Below are positions 15,385-24,385 of a stretch of 34,747 nt of DNA, piece after piece (within the stretch, counting starts at the first letter, position 1; every line of letters begins with the position of its first letter). This DNA is from an uncultured Lachnospiraceae bacterium. Its GTDB lineage: Bacteria; Bacillota; Clostridia; Lachnospirales; Lachnospiraceae. A program made the translations under genes and the position numbers. Below the pieces are notes generated by a model. The model saw only the letters and a program-made list of their open reading frames with translations. It was not told the origin of the DNA and did not search any database. The stretch is from positions 1 to 34,747 of the forward strand of contig CATLHM010000024.1 of NCBI GenBank assembly GCA_949949005.1. Reading direction: 5' to 3'.

Positions 15385-17331
15385 TTAATCATCCAGCCAA
15401 AAATCGTCGTCGTCCTCGTCCATCTGCTCCTGATAGAGCCTGCGGGTCTGCGTCGTTACGGTCACCCCTTTTATCTGCTGGGTCTCTTTGGAAAGCTTTG
15501 CAGATTTTTGTTTTTTTGCAGAGGCATTCCTGCCCCCATTCTTCTTTTTAGAGCCCTTACCCGCCTTTTTGCCTTTTGCTTTGGCGGCTTTTCGCTTTCC
15601 ACTCCCCCCTGCTCCTGCGTTTGTCTTTTTCCCTCCTCTTGGAGGTTCTTCTTGAGGTTCTCTCTGAGGTTCTCCTTGAGGCTTTCCCCCCTGGGGCTTC
15701 AAAATCCGCAGCTTTCTCGCCAGGGCAAGCAGCATATGGCCCTTGGGCATTCCCCTTAGCTCCTCCTCGGAGACAGCCTGAGAGCGGATCATCAGCACAA
15801 AGTAAATAAGCGCTCCCAGGGCAGCGGCCAGTCCCAGGGCAAGGATATTGCTCTTGCTGATATAATAGACTCCCTGATAGATCCCGAAAGCGGCAGCCCC
15901 CATGATCGTGGAGGCTATGACCGGAAGAAAAAAGGTGCGGAAAAATTCCTGGCGGTATACCAGATGGCGGTGTACGGAAATCTGGTTCAACACACACAAG
16001 ATGAAAGCGTAAAGCACCGTGGCAAATACATAATAATACAGGCTGTACCTTTCATCCAGAAACAACATCATCAGCACCATGACGGCCCCGTGAAGCACCA
16101 CTGCAACAGAGGCGTTGATAATCGGCGCCTTCATGCGCCCAATGGACTGTAAGATTCCCTGGGTCAGGGTAGAAAGCCCGTAAAAAACAATACTCACAGC
16201 CATACCCGAAAGAAGGAGGGAGGCGATCTCTAAAGAATCCGGCTGGGGAAAGATCACCATCATCACCGGCTTTGCCAGCACCCCGATGCCTACGGCGCAG
16301 GGAATGGAAATCAGCATGGTAACCTTTACCGCCTTCGCCACTTTTTCCCGAACGCCTCTTAACTTTCCCTGGACAAAATCACTGGAAATTCCGGGAATGA
16401 GGGCCGTGGACATGGCGGAGGCAAAGGCGATGGGGATGTTGGCGATTTTGGTTCCCTTGGACACCACGCTGAGGTCAGCCGCCACCGCCGCCTCATTCAG
16501 TTTCCGCACTCCCATCATGATCTGCTGATAGATCCGGTTATCCATAAAGTTGTTAATGTTATAAATACCCGTGCTGAGAATAAAAGGGGTTACCACCAAA
16601 AAGATCATTTTAAAAATATCCCCGTAGGATTCGTCCTGATGGACAGTGTCCCGTTTGATCCTTCTGCGCAGTGTCTTTCTGTTCAGGACAAAGACCCCAA
16701 GCATGAACAAAAGCCCGGCCAACACCCCGGCTCCGGTTCCTATGGTGGCCCCCGCCGCTCCGAAAGACGCCTGGGTGGTGGCGTCCTTGTCCGCCACGGC
16801 CTGCACCAGCACATAAGCCATGCCGATACTGACCCCGGCATTGACGAGCTGCTCCACGATCTGTGACACGGAGGTCTGCACCATGGTCTTATGGGCCTGG
16901 AAATATCCCCTCAACACCCCCAATATTCCGCTGAAAAAAATGGTGGGAGCCAAAATCCGCAGGGGCAATACGGCGCTCTCCATCTTCACCATAAAGCCCG
17001 CTCCGAAAAACACAAATAAGCTGGCAATACCACCGACTACCAGCACATAAATAAAAGCACAGCAGAAAATTCTGTGCGCATTCCGATATTCTTTTGTGGC
17101 AAGGCGCTGGGCAATCACTTTGGACACCGCGGAGGGAATGCTGTAGGAGGATATCAAAAGCACAATGCTGTAAGCATAGTAAGCGCTGTTATAATATCCG
17201 TTTCCCTCGTCCCCGATGATGGCAACCAGCGGAGTGTTATATAATAACCCTATAATGCGGACGATGATCCCGGCCATAGCCAGGATCCCCGCCTGCATGA
17301 TAAAACCGTCTTTTTTTTTGTCATTCGGCAT
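15385..17331 (-). CDS. SpoVB/MurJ-like polysaccharide or lipid flippase with charged C-terminal tail
   Basis: A 648-residue MOP-superfamily exporter, the group containing MurJ (lipid II flippase), SpoVB and YtgP. About 14 transmembrane helices fill residues 12-530, with family features such as GIIVRIIGLLYNTPL at the start and YGLSTLTQGILQSIG in the second half. Residues from about 550 onward form a cytoplasmic tail rare for the family: first Pro-Gln-Gly/Glu-Pro repeats, then a Lys/Gly/Ala-rich basic stretch, and finally the acidic DEDDDDFWLDD. Which lipid-linked sugar it moves cannot be told. It starts 37 bases after the glgA stop and may share its transcript. Confidence 0.88.
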   Translation of the reverse strand: MPNDKKKDGFIMQAGILAMAGIIVRIIGLLYNTPLVAIIGDEGNGYYNSAYYAYSIVLLISSYSIPSAVSKVIAQRLATKEYRNAHRIFCCAFIYVLVVGGIASLFVFFGAGFMVKMESAVLPLRILAPTIFFSGILGVLRGYFQAHKTMVQTSVSQIVEQLVNAGVSIGMAYVLVQAVADKDATTQASFGAAGATIGTGAGVLAGLLFMLGVFVLNRKTLRRRIKRDTVHQDESYGDIFKMIFLVVTPFILSTGIYNINNFMDNRIYQQIMMGVRKLNEAAVAADLSVVSKGTKIANIPIAFASAMSTALIPGISSDFVQGKLRGVREKVAKAVKVTMLISIPCAVGIGVLAKPVMMVIFPQPDSLEIASLLLSGMAVSIVFYGLSTLTQGILQSIGRMKAPIINASVAVVLHGAVMVLMMLFLDERYSLYYYVFATVLYAFILCVLNQISVHRHLVYRQEFFRTFFLPVIASTIMGAAAFGIYQGVYYISKSNILALGLAAALGALIYFVLMIRSQAVSEEELRGMPKGHMLLALARKLRILKPQGGKPQGEPQREPQEEPPRGGKKTNAGAGGSGKRKAAKAKGKKAGKGSKKKNGGRNASAKKQKSAKLSKETQQIKGVTVTTQTRRLYQEQMDEDDDDFWLDD

Positions 17332-17368
17332 TGCTGCTGCGCTCCAAACAAGCTTAAACCTGCATCCC

Positions 17369-18814
17369 TTATCCGATCAGCCAGTCATACATCTCCTGAT
17401 ACTTGGCTGCTGAGACATGCCATGAGAAATCGGTGGCCATAGCCCGGTCTACAATCTTGTTCCACTCCCGTTTCTTATCATAGAAAATCTGCTCCGCATA
17501 GCGGATAGTCCGAAGCATCTCATGAGCATTGTAGTTGGTGAAGGAAAAGCCCGTGCCCCTGCTCTCATATTCATTGTAAGGCTCTACCGTATCCTTAAGT
17601 CCGCCTGTCTCCCTGACAATGGGAACCGTGCCATAGCGCAGGCTCATGAGCTGGCTCAGGCCGCAGGGCTCAAAGAGGGACGGCATCAGAAACGCGTCGC
17701 TGGCCGCATAAATCTTATGAGACAATGCTTCTGAATAATATATGTTGGCAGAAACCTTATTATTATATTTCCAGTCAAAATGACGGAACATATTTTCATA
17801 GCGCTCTTCCCCGGTTCCCAGGACTACGATCTGAACGCCGTCCTGGCAAAGCTCATCCATAATGTAGGCGATCAGGTCAAAGCCCTTCTGGTCGGTAAGC
17901 CTTGACACAATACCGATCATCATCACCTTGTCGTCCTGGTCAAGACCAAGCTCTGCCTGCAGGGCCCGCTTATTCTTCACCTTCTCTTTGCGGAAATTCA
18001 TCGCGCTGTAATTGTGCTCAATATACTGATCCGTCTCCGGATTAAATTCATCATAATCGATCCCGTTCACAATACCCCGCAGGGAATTGCTCCTGGCGTT
18101 CATAAGCCCGTCAAGCTGCTCCCCGTAAAAAGGCGTCTTGATCTCCTCCGCATAGGTATCGCTTACGGTAGTTATGGCATCCGCATAGACAAGGCCTCCC
18201 TTGAGCAGGTTGGCGTCCTTGTAGAGCTCTAACTTATCCGGCGTAAAGAAGTATCCCGGAAGTCCGGTAATGTCCTGTACCTCCTTCACACTCCACTTGC
18301 CCTGGAATTTCAGATTATGGATGGTCATAACCGACTTGATTCCGCGATAAAAATCGCTTCCCTGGAAACGCTCCTTAAGATAAACCGGCACCAGTCCCGT
18401 CTGCCAGTCATGGCAATGGATCAGATCCGGCCGAAAGTCGATCACCGGCAGGATTGAGAGCGCAGCCTTGGAGAAAAAGGCAAATTTTTCAATCTCGAAG
18501 AGCGCGTTATCGCAGTAAGGCTTAAATCCGTTAAAGAACATTTCATTGTCAATGAAATAGTACTTAACCCCATCCTCTTCCGCATACATGATGCCTACAT
18601 ACTCATTTTTCCAATGAAAGTCCATATAAAAATGGGTGATGTAACTCATCTTGTCTTTCATTGCCTGAGACATACAGGTATACTTGGGTAAGATAACCCT
18701 CACATCGAAATATTGCTTATCAATACACTTCGGAAGCGACCCCACCACATCCGCAAGGCCTCCCGTCTTTATGAAAGGAACGCCCTCCGATGCGACAAAA
18801 AGAATATTTTTCAT
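17369..18814 (-). CDS. glgA: Glycogen synthase (ADP-glucose type)
   Basis: A 481-residue GT5 glycosyltransferase that elongates alpha-1,4-glucan from ADP-glucose. The substrate-binding KTGGLADV motif is at residues 16-23. The C-terminal GT1-like domain has GIVSRLTDQKGFDLI and the catalytic MPSLFEPCGLSQL loop, followed by GGLKDTV. The start at 18814 is preferred over an adjacent ATG because of better spacing from GGAGGG. A TATAAT box (minus strand, 18847-18852) lies upstream with only a weak -35 (TTTAAT, 17 bases). No other glycogen genes are in the window. Confidence 0.96.
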   Translation of the reverse strand: MKNILFVASEGVPFIKTGGLADVVGSLPKCIDKQYFDVRVILPKYTCMSQAMKDKMSYITHFYMDFHWKNEYVGIMYAEEDGVKYYFIDNEMFFNGFKPYCDNALFEIEKFAFFSKAALSILPVIDFRPDLIHCHDWQTGLVPVYLKERFQGSDFYRGIKSVMTIHNLKFQGKWSVKEVQDITGLPGYFFTPDKLELYKDANLLKGGLVYADAITTVSDTYAEEIKTPFYGEQLDGLMNARSNSLRGIVNGIDYDEFNPETDQYIEHNYSAMNFRKEKVKNKRALQAELGLDQDDKVMMIGIVSRLTDQKGFDLIAYIMDELCQDGVQIVVLGTGEERYENMFRHFDWKYNNKVSANIYYSEALSHKIYAASDAFLMPSLFEPCGLSQLMSLRYGTVPIVRETGGLKDTVEPYNEYESRGTGFSFTNYNAHEMLRTIRYAEQIFYDKKREWNKIVDRAMATDFSWHVSAAKYQEMYDWLIG

Positions 18815-18899
18815 CATAAACCCTCCAACCATTATTGTTATTCTTTATTATACATCATCCATCCTGTCAATTAAAGACAAATTTTCAAAATAAAGCCGA

Positions 18900-18940
18900 G
18901 AAATAAAGCCGGCCCGCCATCTTCTGGCGAACCGGCCCTT
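18900..18940 (-). terminator. Terminator after Spo0A-like gene
   Basis: On the minus strand GCCGGTTCGCCA pairs with TGGCGGGCCGGC (18908-18937; a short internal mismatch) and is followed by TTTATTTCT. It isolates glgA from the gene above. Confidence 0.8.
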
Positions 18941-19017
18941 ACGCAGGAAGCTGATGAACTGTTTCCCTGTCCGCAGCATATCATTCCCTCACAGGCGGCA
19001 ACCTAAACCGTACCATT

Positions 19018-19536
19018 TTATCTGTATTGCAGCCTAATCTTGTCCGCGATCAGCGCAATAAATTCCGAATTGGTGGGCTTTCCCTTTCCCGTATTGATGG
19101 TATAACCGAACATGGCGTCCAAGGTTTCCATCCGCCCTCTGTTCCACGCCACCTCAATGGCGTGTCTGATGGCACGCTCCACACGGCTGGCCGTGGTCTG
19201 GTTTTTCCTGGCGATGGTGGGGTACAAAACCTTGGTGATGGAACCCAGCATTTCCGGATCCTCCACGGACATCATGATCGCCTCTCTTAAGTATTGGTAG
19301 CCCTTGATGTGCGCCGGGACACCGATCTCATGAATCATGTCCGTTACGTCTCTTTCAAGGTCAATGCCTGTCTTTTCCTCCGTCTTTATCCTAATTTCAT
19401 CCTCTGCCGTCTGGTGGCCTTGGGAAGGTACGGTAATCATAATCTGAAATTCCCGGTCCGTATGTATCAGTTCTCCCAGGATTTTGTATACTCTCTCCGG
19501 ATCCTGCACTGTGGATAAATTCAGTTGCTCCATCAT
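19018..19536 (-). CDS. Receiver-less Spo0A effector-domain paralogue
   Basis: A 172-residue protein whose residues about 58-172 match the Spo0A DNA-binding domain: [33 protein letters not shown], and the recognition helix [18 protein letters not shown] (114-131), ending with [19 protein letters not shown]. The phosphorylatable receiver of true Spo0A (about 267 residues) is replaced by about 57 residues with no receiver aspartate pattern. It is not beside spoIVB, where genuine spo0A lies in Clostridia, so it is probably a paralogue, not spo0A itself. It should bind Spo0A-type boxes without phosphorylation control, so it may compete with or modulate Spo0A. Its own promoter carries palindromic sites. 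Confidence 0.85.
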   Translation of the reverse strand: MMEQLNLSTVQDPERVYKILGELIHTDREFQIMITVPSQGHQTAEDEIRIKTEEKTGIDLERDVTDMIHEIGVPAHIKGYQYLREAIMMSVEDPEMLGSITKVLYPTIARKNQTTASRVERAIRHAIEVAWNRGRMETLDAMFGYTINTGKGKPTNSEFIALIADKIRLQYR

Positions 19537-19594
19537 ATTCCCTCCAATTGTCGTCCCGCAGGTGCCCCTAAAGCGCCCGGCATCTGCTGTTTTC

Positions 19595-19652
19595 GCAAAT
19601 ATTTGCTATGAATCCATTATAAGGAACATGAAATGACACTTCAACTGTCATT
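19595..19652 (-). promoter_or_regulatory. Promoter and dyad operators of the Spo0A-like gene
   Basis: On the minus strand TTGAAG (19639-19644) and TATAAT (19616-19621) have a 17-base spacer. The -35 is enclosed by the inverted repeat AATGACA (19632-19638) and TGTCATT (19646-19652). A second perfect palindrome, GCAAATATTTGC (19595-19606), covers the predicted start of transcription. Two operator-like dyads on one promoter suggest tight control by one or two regulators. Confidence 0.7.
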
Positions 19653-19688
19653 CATCGCGCTTTATTTCACACAAGAGCCAGGGCCGTG

Positions 19689-20576
19689 TCAATCGTTGGG
19701 CTTTTTATAAAACCTTCCCGTAATCTGTTCTGTCTTCATGATATTCACAAAGGACAGCTCGTCGATCTGCTTGATTTTCGTCACCACCTTATGGATCTCA
19801 TCACTGCCCACCACGGAGTAGAGCATGTTGCACTCCCGCTTTTTGTAGCACCCTGTCCCCTTAAACAGCGTTGCATCATGATTGGTAATATCCCGGATTC
19901 CCTCGTAAACCTGCTGGGGCTTTTCCGTGATGATGAAGAGGGTCTGCTTCTGATAGCGCTTATAGAGCATATGAAGCATCTGGGTGGAGGTAAACTGGAA
20001 AATGATGGAGTAAAGAGCCTCCCTCCACCCGAAAAGGCTTCCCGCGATCAAAAGGATAATCACGTTTCCCACAAAAATATAGTTAAAGGTGTCGATGCCG
20101 TACTTTTCCGAAAAGAAAATGGCAATAAAATCCGTACCGCCGCTGGTAGAGTCCGCATTGAGACAAAGGCTCAGGGCAAAGGCGTGAATAATACCGCCGA
20201 ACACGCACACCAAAAGAATATCGTCCGTCACCCGAAAGCCCGGCAGAATATCCGTCAGGATACTGGAAAGCACCAGCATCAGACAGGAATAGCCTGTGAA
20301 CTTCTTCCCGATAAATTTAAAGCTGATCACCACCGGAACCGCATTCAGCAACAGGTTCACCAGCGTGTAAGGGATCTTCACCCCCCAAAATTCCGTGCCG
20401 ATCTGCTGTATCAAAAGAGTGATCCCGCTAAAGCCGCCGGGAAGCAGATTCCCCGCATGAATAAAGCTGTTGATATTAATCGCCATAATGCAGGCGGACA
20501 ATACCACCATAACCAAACGGCGCGCATCATTATACAATGGATTTTCAACTAATTTTTTTACGATTTTCCTTCTCAT
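19689..20576 (-). CDS. YitT family membrane protein
   Basis: A 295-residue YitT/DUF161 protein with about five or six transmembrane helices (residues 18-215) including GNLLPGGFSGITLL and the conserved DSTSGGTDF segment. A soluble C-terminal DUF2179 domain follows (about 220-285), ending in SFVNIMKTEQITGRFYKKP. The role of the family is unknown; transport has been suggested. It follows the LD-carboxypeptidase by 21 bases in one operon-like run. Confidence 0.9.
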   Translation of the reverse strand: MRRKIVKKLVENPLYNDARRLVMVVLSACIMAININSFIHAGNLLPGGFSGITLLIQQIGTEFWGVKIPYTLVNLLLNAVPVVISFKFIGKKFTGYSCLMLVLSSILTDILPGFRVTDDILLVCVFGGIIHAFALSLCLNADSTSGGTDFIAIFFSEKYGIDTFNYIFVGNVIILLIAGSLFGWREALYSIIFQFTSTQMLHMLYKRYQKQTLFIITEKPQQVYEGIRDITNHDATLFKGTGCYKKRECNMLYSVVGSDEIHKVVTKIKQIDELSFVNIMKTEQITGRFYKKPND

Positions 20577-20597
20577 TTTAACCCTTACCTACTCTTT

Positions 20598-21644
20598 TTA
20601 TCGATAATTCATCCCTATTTTCAATCTGTCCCCGTCCATGGTAAGCTCCGCCATACTTCCTGTCACAAGCGGCATCATGGGAGGCAGATGCCCCAGATCC
20701 GCATCCATAATCACCGGAACCTTATGCCGCAGGGCGGTGGGAAGCACTGCCTGATACTGGTCAAGCCCCATCATTTCCTGTCCATGGCAGTAGGGGCGTC
20801 CGATCAGGAAGCCCTTTGCATATTGAAACCACCCGGCCTGCTCCATCTGCCACATGGCCCTGCGGATGGCAAACACGTTTAAGTCACAGGATTCCAGAAA
20901 CCAGAGGAAGCCGTCCTCCTTATACTTTTCCGTAAAATCCCTTACTCTATCAAATTTTGTTCCCAAAAGGTTCACCAGACAGTCCATACATCCGCCCAGA
21001 AGACGTCCTTTCATGGAAACCTGTCGTACCTCCTCCATTTCCTTTTCCCCGGACAGGAAAGCTTTCAGATTCAGCTTTTGGGTACAGTTGTAGGGCGAAA
21101 GGGGGTTCTCCTCGCTTTTCTCCGACTCCTGCTCCCACATTCCATAGCTCTCCACGGTATTTCTTTTCCCTTCCAGAAGCTCCATGGCGTCTTCAAGGGA
21201 AGGGTGCCATGGCTCCATTCCGAAAGCCGGCGCGCAGGGCCCGTACACCGAGGCCGTGTCACAGAGCGTGGTAAGAAGGAAGGTCATATTGGTGTTATCG
21301 GAATATCCCATATACCATTTAGGCTCCGCTCTCTTTATGGCCTCGAAATCCACATGTTCCAAAATTTCACACATCAGTTCTCCGCCGCCGCAGGAGATTA
21401 AAACGTCGTTTTCTTTCCTTAAATAATACTCTGTCAGCTCCTGCCCACACTTTTGAGGGGTATTGCTGATCCCCACCCCCGAGCCTTCAAAGCAGTTGGG
21501 GCCAGGGTCAAGGCGGTATCCCCTCTCCTGCCACTTTTTCCCTGCATTTTTAAAGGCCGTCCTGTAAGGCTCGATGTTACAGCCAAAAGAAGGGGCTACA
21601 AACCCGATACAGCCCTTTTCTTTTAAAAAAACCGGATATTTCAT
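20598..21644 (-). CDS. LD-carboxypeptidase-like S66 peptidase (MccF type)
   Basis: A 348-residue S66 serine peptidase without a signal peptide, so cytoplasmic. The nucleophile is Ser115 in the GYSDNT motif. The partner glutamate is likely that in FLESCDLN and the histidine that in DLGHLPPMMPL. Family members either cut the L-Lys/D-Ala or DAP-D-Ala bond of recycled murein tetrapeptides or, as MccF, inactivate microcin C-like peptide nucleotides. This length and the SCGGGEL segment fit the MccF-like subgroup, but the substrate is unproven. The start at 21644 has an AGGA site and lies 22 bases after the fucosidase stop. Confidence 0.88.
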   Translation of the reverse strand: MKYPVFLKEKGCIGFVAPSFGCNIEPYRTAFKNAGKKWQERGYRLDPGPNCFEGSGVGISNTPQKCGQELTEYYLRKENDVLISCGGGELMCEILEHVDFEAIKRAEPKWYMGYSDNTNMTFLLTTLCDTASVYGPCAPAFGMEPWHPSLEDAMELLEGKRNTVESYGMWEQESEKSEENPLSPYNCTQKLNLKAFLSGEKEMEEVRQVSMKGRLLGGCMDCLVNLLGTKFDRVRDFTEKYKEDGFLWFLESCDLNVFAIRRAMWQMEQAGWFQYAKGFLIGRPYCHGQEMMGLDQYQAVLPTALRHKVPVIMDADLGHLPPMMPLVTGSMAELTMDGDRLKIGMNYR

Positions 21645-21666
21645 TCTCTTTTCCTCTTCCTTTTTG

Positions 21667-23040
21667 TCAGTATACCGCAATCTCTTTCAGAAACACCTCA
21701 TCCCTCGCCGCGCTCACCTGCACCTTAAGCTTCGTAAGCTCCGGCCCGGAATTATCCGTCAGGGGGTTCTGGAGTGCAAAGGGATCCTGGAGCTGGCAGA
21801 TTCTTTTATTTCCGATACAGGTACCCTGATAGAGAGGATACTGACTGCCGCTCTCAAACTCTGCCAGGATGCGGAAGCTCTCCACTCTCTGCCCCTTCGC
21901 AATGTCCTCCCGAAGCACCACATAGTTCACCTTTTCCCTGGGCTTGTCCAGGGTAATCGTGTAAACCGGCTGGGTGGCCCCGTGCCCTTCTTCCTTTTGG
22001 ATTTGAGTCGGAATCGGTTTCCCTAATTCCCGGCTGATCAGGCTTCCAAGCTCCCTGAGCCTGGCGACGTCCCTCTCGTCAATCAGGCCGTCCCGGTTGG
22101 GAGGAAGATTTAAATGCAGACAGGCATTGGCCCCCACGCTGGTCAAATAGGTCTGAAACAGCCGCTGCAGACTGTGGGGCTCCTCTTTTTCATGCCAGAA
22201 CCACCCAGGCCTGATGGACATATCGATCTCGGAAGGCGTAAACACCAACCCCTTGGAATACAGAATATTGGGCATGGTTCCCAGCTCCTGCTCCGTATTG
22301 TAAAGGAAAGAAAGCTCCCCCTCCCCTGCCATAGGCCCCGGCCCTGTCTGCACCGCGGCATAATGGCACAGCTCCGAGGGAACCACCGCCCACTCCGCGT
22401 GGCGGGCCGCTCCGGCCTCATTGCCGCACCAGCGCACATCCGGCCCGAAATCATTAAAGATCAGCGCATTTGGCTGGTACTTGTGAATCAGGTCAAAATA
22501 ACGGGGGAAGTCATACACCTGCTTTTTGCCGTTCGGTCCCTCTCCACAGGCATTGTCAAACCAGACATAAAAAATCTCCCCGTATCCGGTCAGAAGCTCC
22601 GTAAGCTGGTTACAGAAATAGTCGTTATAGGCAGGCGTTCCGTAATACCGGCTGTTCCGGTCCCATGGAGATAAATAGAATCCGAACTTGATACCGCCTC
22701 TTTTACATGCCTCCGCAGCCTCCCTCACCACATCTCTTTTACAGAGGCTGTTCTTCACCGAGTGCTCCGTGTAGGCCGAGGGCCAGAGGCAAAAGCCGTC
22801 GTGATGCTTGGCGGTCAGCACCATTCCCTTCATCCCGGCCGCCTTGACGGCCTCCACCCACTGATCGCAGTCCAGCTTCAAGGGATGAAAAACCGCCTCA
22901 TCCTCCGTCCCGTCTCCCCATTCCCTGTCGGTAAAGGTATTGGGCCCGAAATGGATGAAAGCATAGAATTCCATGTCAAACCAGTCCAGCTGCTTCCTGC
23001 TGGGTTTTACCTGTGCCGCCTCCCTTAAAAAGTCAATCAC
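21667..23040 (-). CDS. GH29 alpha-L-fucosidase, cytoplasmic
   Basis: A 457-residue GH29 family hydrolase that removes alpha-linked L-fucose by a retaining mechanism. The pattern FIHFGPNTFTDREWGDG near residues 28-44, TAKHHDGFCLWPS near 76-88, and FYVWFDNACGEG with the probable nucleophile Asp162 identify it. There is no signal peptide, so it would act on imported oligosaccharides. The start is set at GTG (23040) because a GGGAGG site lies 7 bases upstream; an ATG at 23058 lacks one. It follows the chloride transporter by 45 bases and precedes the S66 peptidase. No fucose-use or sugar transporter genes are nearby. Confidence 0.92.
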   Translation of the reverse strand: MIDFLREAAQVKPSRKQLDWFDMEFYAFIHFGPNTFTDREWGDGTEDEAVFHPLKLDCDQWVEAVKAAGMKGMVLTAKHHDGFCLWPSAYTEHSVKNSLCKRDVVREAAEACKRGGIKFGFYLSPWDRNSRYYGTPAYNDYFCNQLTELLTGYGEIFYVWFDNACGEGPNGKKQVYDFPRYFDLIHKYQPNALIFNDFGPDVRWCGNEAGAARHAEWAVVPSELCHYAAVQTGPGPMAGEGELSFLYNTEQELGTMPNILYSKGLVFTPSEIDMSIRPGWFWHEKEEPHSLQRLFQTYLTSVGANACLHLNLPPNRDGLIDERDVARLRELGSLISRELGKPIPTQIQKEEGHGATQPVYTITLDKPREKVNYVVLREDIAKGQRVESFRILAEFESGSQYPLYQGTCIGNKRICQLQDPFALQNPLTDNSGPELTKLKVQVSAARDEVFLKEIAVY

Positions 23041-23085
23041 ATTCCTACCTCCCTGCATCTTTAAAATTGATTTCTCGCCGTGTTA

Positions 23086-24357
23086 TCACACCGCTTTTTT
23101 GTTGATATAATTTGTCTTGAATTTTGAGTACATAATCTTCTGGCTGTGATACAGGCCAAAATATCCCGAAAGCATATAGCTGAACGCAATTGTGAGCAAA
23201 AAGTAAGGCATTCCCTCATATCCGAACATCTCAAAGCTGATCAGCAGAGAAGAAATCGGGCAATTCGTCACCCCGCAAAACACGGCGGTCATTCCCACTG
23301 CGGTACACAGTGAGGGCGAAAATCCCATAAGCTTCCCCATCACACATCCGAAGGTGCCTCCGATACAGAAGGAAGGGACGATCTCGCCTCCCTTGAAGCC
23401 CGCCCCTAAGGTAGCGGCAGTAAAAAGCATTTTCAGAAGGAACATTTCCGGCGCCGCCTCCCCTTCCATGCTGGGCTCGATCAACCCGATGCCGGAGCCG
23501 TTATAGCGCTGATCTCCCACCAGAAGGGTGAGCAGAATAACGATTCCCCCTCCCACAAAGCTTCTTATGTAGGGATTGGACAAAAACCTTTTATACAGAT
23601 ACTCCGAGCCGTGAAGCAGAATGCAGAATAAAATACTTACCAGGGCGCACAGGGCCGCCAGCAAAGAAATTCTCACTGCGGAGCCCACCCCAAACTCCGG
23701 GATCTGAGAGAGCAGGAAAATCTCCGCTTCCGCGCCAAAATAAGAGGCAATACCATGGGCAATCAGGGCGGAAATCACGCAGGGAACCAGAGCCGCATAG
23801 TACATGATTCCCACGCTCACCACCTCCATGGAAAAAATGGCCGCCGCCATGGGCGTCCCGAACAGGGCGGAGAAAGCGGCGCTCATGCCGCACATGGTCA
23901 TGATATGCTTGTCCTTCTCATCGAACCGAAACAGCTTTCCTATTTCATTTCCGATACTGCCCCCAAGCTGCAGGGCCGCTCCTTCCCGCCCCGCCGAGCC
24001 TCCCAGAAGATGGGTGATCAGGGTGGAAACGAAAATCAGAGGCGCCATCCGAAGGGGCAGTTTATCTCCGGAATGGATGGAGGAGATTACCAGGTTTGTC
24101 CCTGCGTCCCTTTCGTCGTGGAGCAGATGATAGGCGCCCACGATACAAAGGCCTCCCACCGGCAAAAACCAGATCAGCCACGGATGCTCTCCCCGCAGCC
24201 CGGTCACCCCGGCCATACAAAAATAAAAGGCTGTGCCCACCAGTCCCACCGTAATACCGGAGATCACTGCAAAGACCACCCACTTTACCGAGGTTTTCGC
24301 CCGCTGCAGGTTATGCCGGATTTTATGTTTGATCAATTCCTTCGTAGCGTCAGTCAT
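23086..24357 (-). CDS. ClC-family chloride channel/antiporter
   Basis: A 423-residue ClC membrane protein with about ten or more hydrophobic helices. The GSAGREGAALQLGGS segment (about 121-135) carries the gating-type glutamate Glu125. Later come GSGIGLIEPS and GAGFKGGEIVPSFCIGGTFG, the usual second signature. Like many bacterial members it has no CBS domains. It may work as a chloride/proton antiporter or, if of the fluoride clade, as a fluoride exporter; the GREG motif favours the chloride type. The start follows a GAGGGATACC site at 24357. It heads a possible ClC-fucosidase-peptidase-YitT transcript. Confidence 0.92.
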   Translation of the reverse strand: MTDATKELIKHKIRHNLQRAKTSVKWVVFAVISGITVGLVGTAFYFCMAGVTGLRGEHPWLIWFLPVGGLCIVGAYHLLHDERDAGTNLVISSIHSGDKLPLRMAPLIFVSTLITHLLGGSAGREGAALQLGGSIGNEIGKLFRFDEKDKHIMTMCGMSAAFSALFGTPMAAAIFSMEVVSVGIMYYAALVPCVISALIAHGIASYFGAEAEIFLLSQIPEFGVGSAVRISLLAALCALVSILFCILLHGSEYLYKRFLSNPYIRSFVGGGIVILLTLLVGDQRYNGSGIGLIEPSMEGEAAPEMFLLKMLFTAATLGAGFKGGEIVPSFCIGGTFGCVMGKLMGFSPSLCTAVGMTAVFCGVTNCPISSLLISFEMFGYEGMPYFLLTIAFSYMLSGYFGLYHSQKIMYSKFKTNYINKKAV

Positions 24358-24385
24358 GGTATCCCTCAAACCCCTTTCCCAGATA

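Noticed and set aside
19686..20552. 288-residue plus-strand frame opposite the YitT gene
   Set aside because: Antisense shadow: His/Arg-rich composition, no ribosome site, and the minus-strand YitT match is clear.
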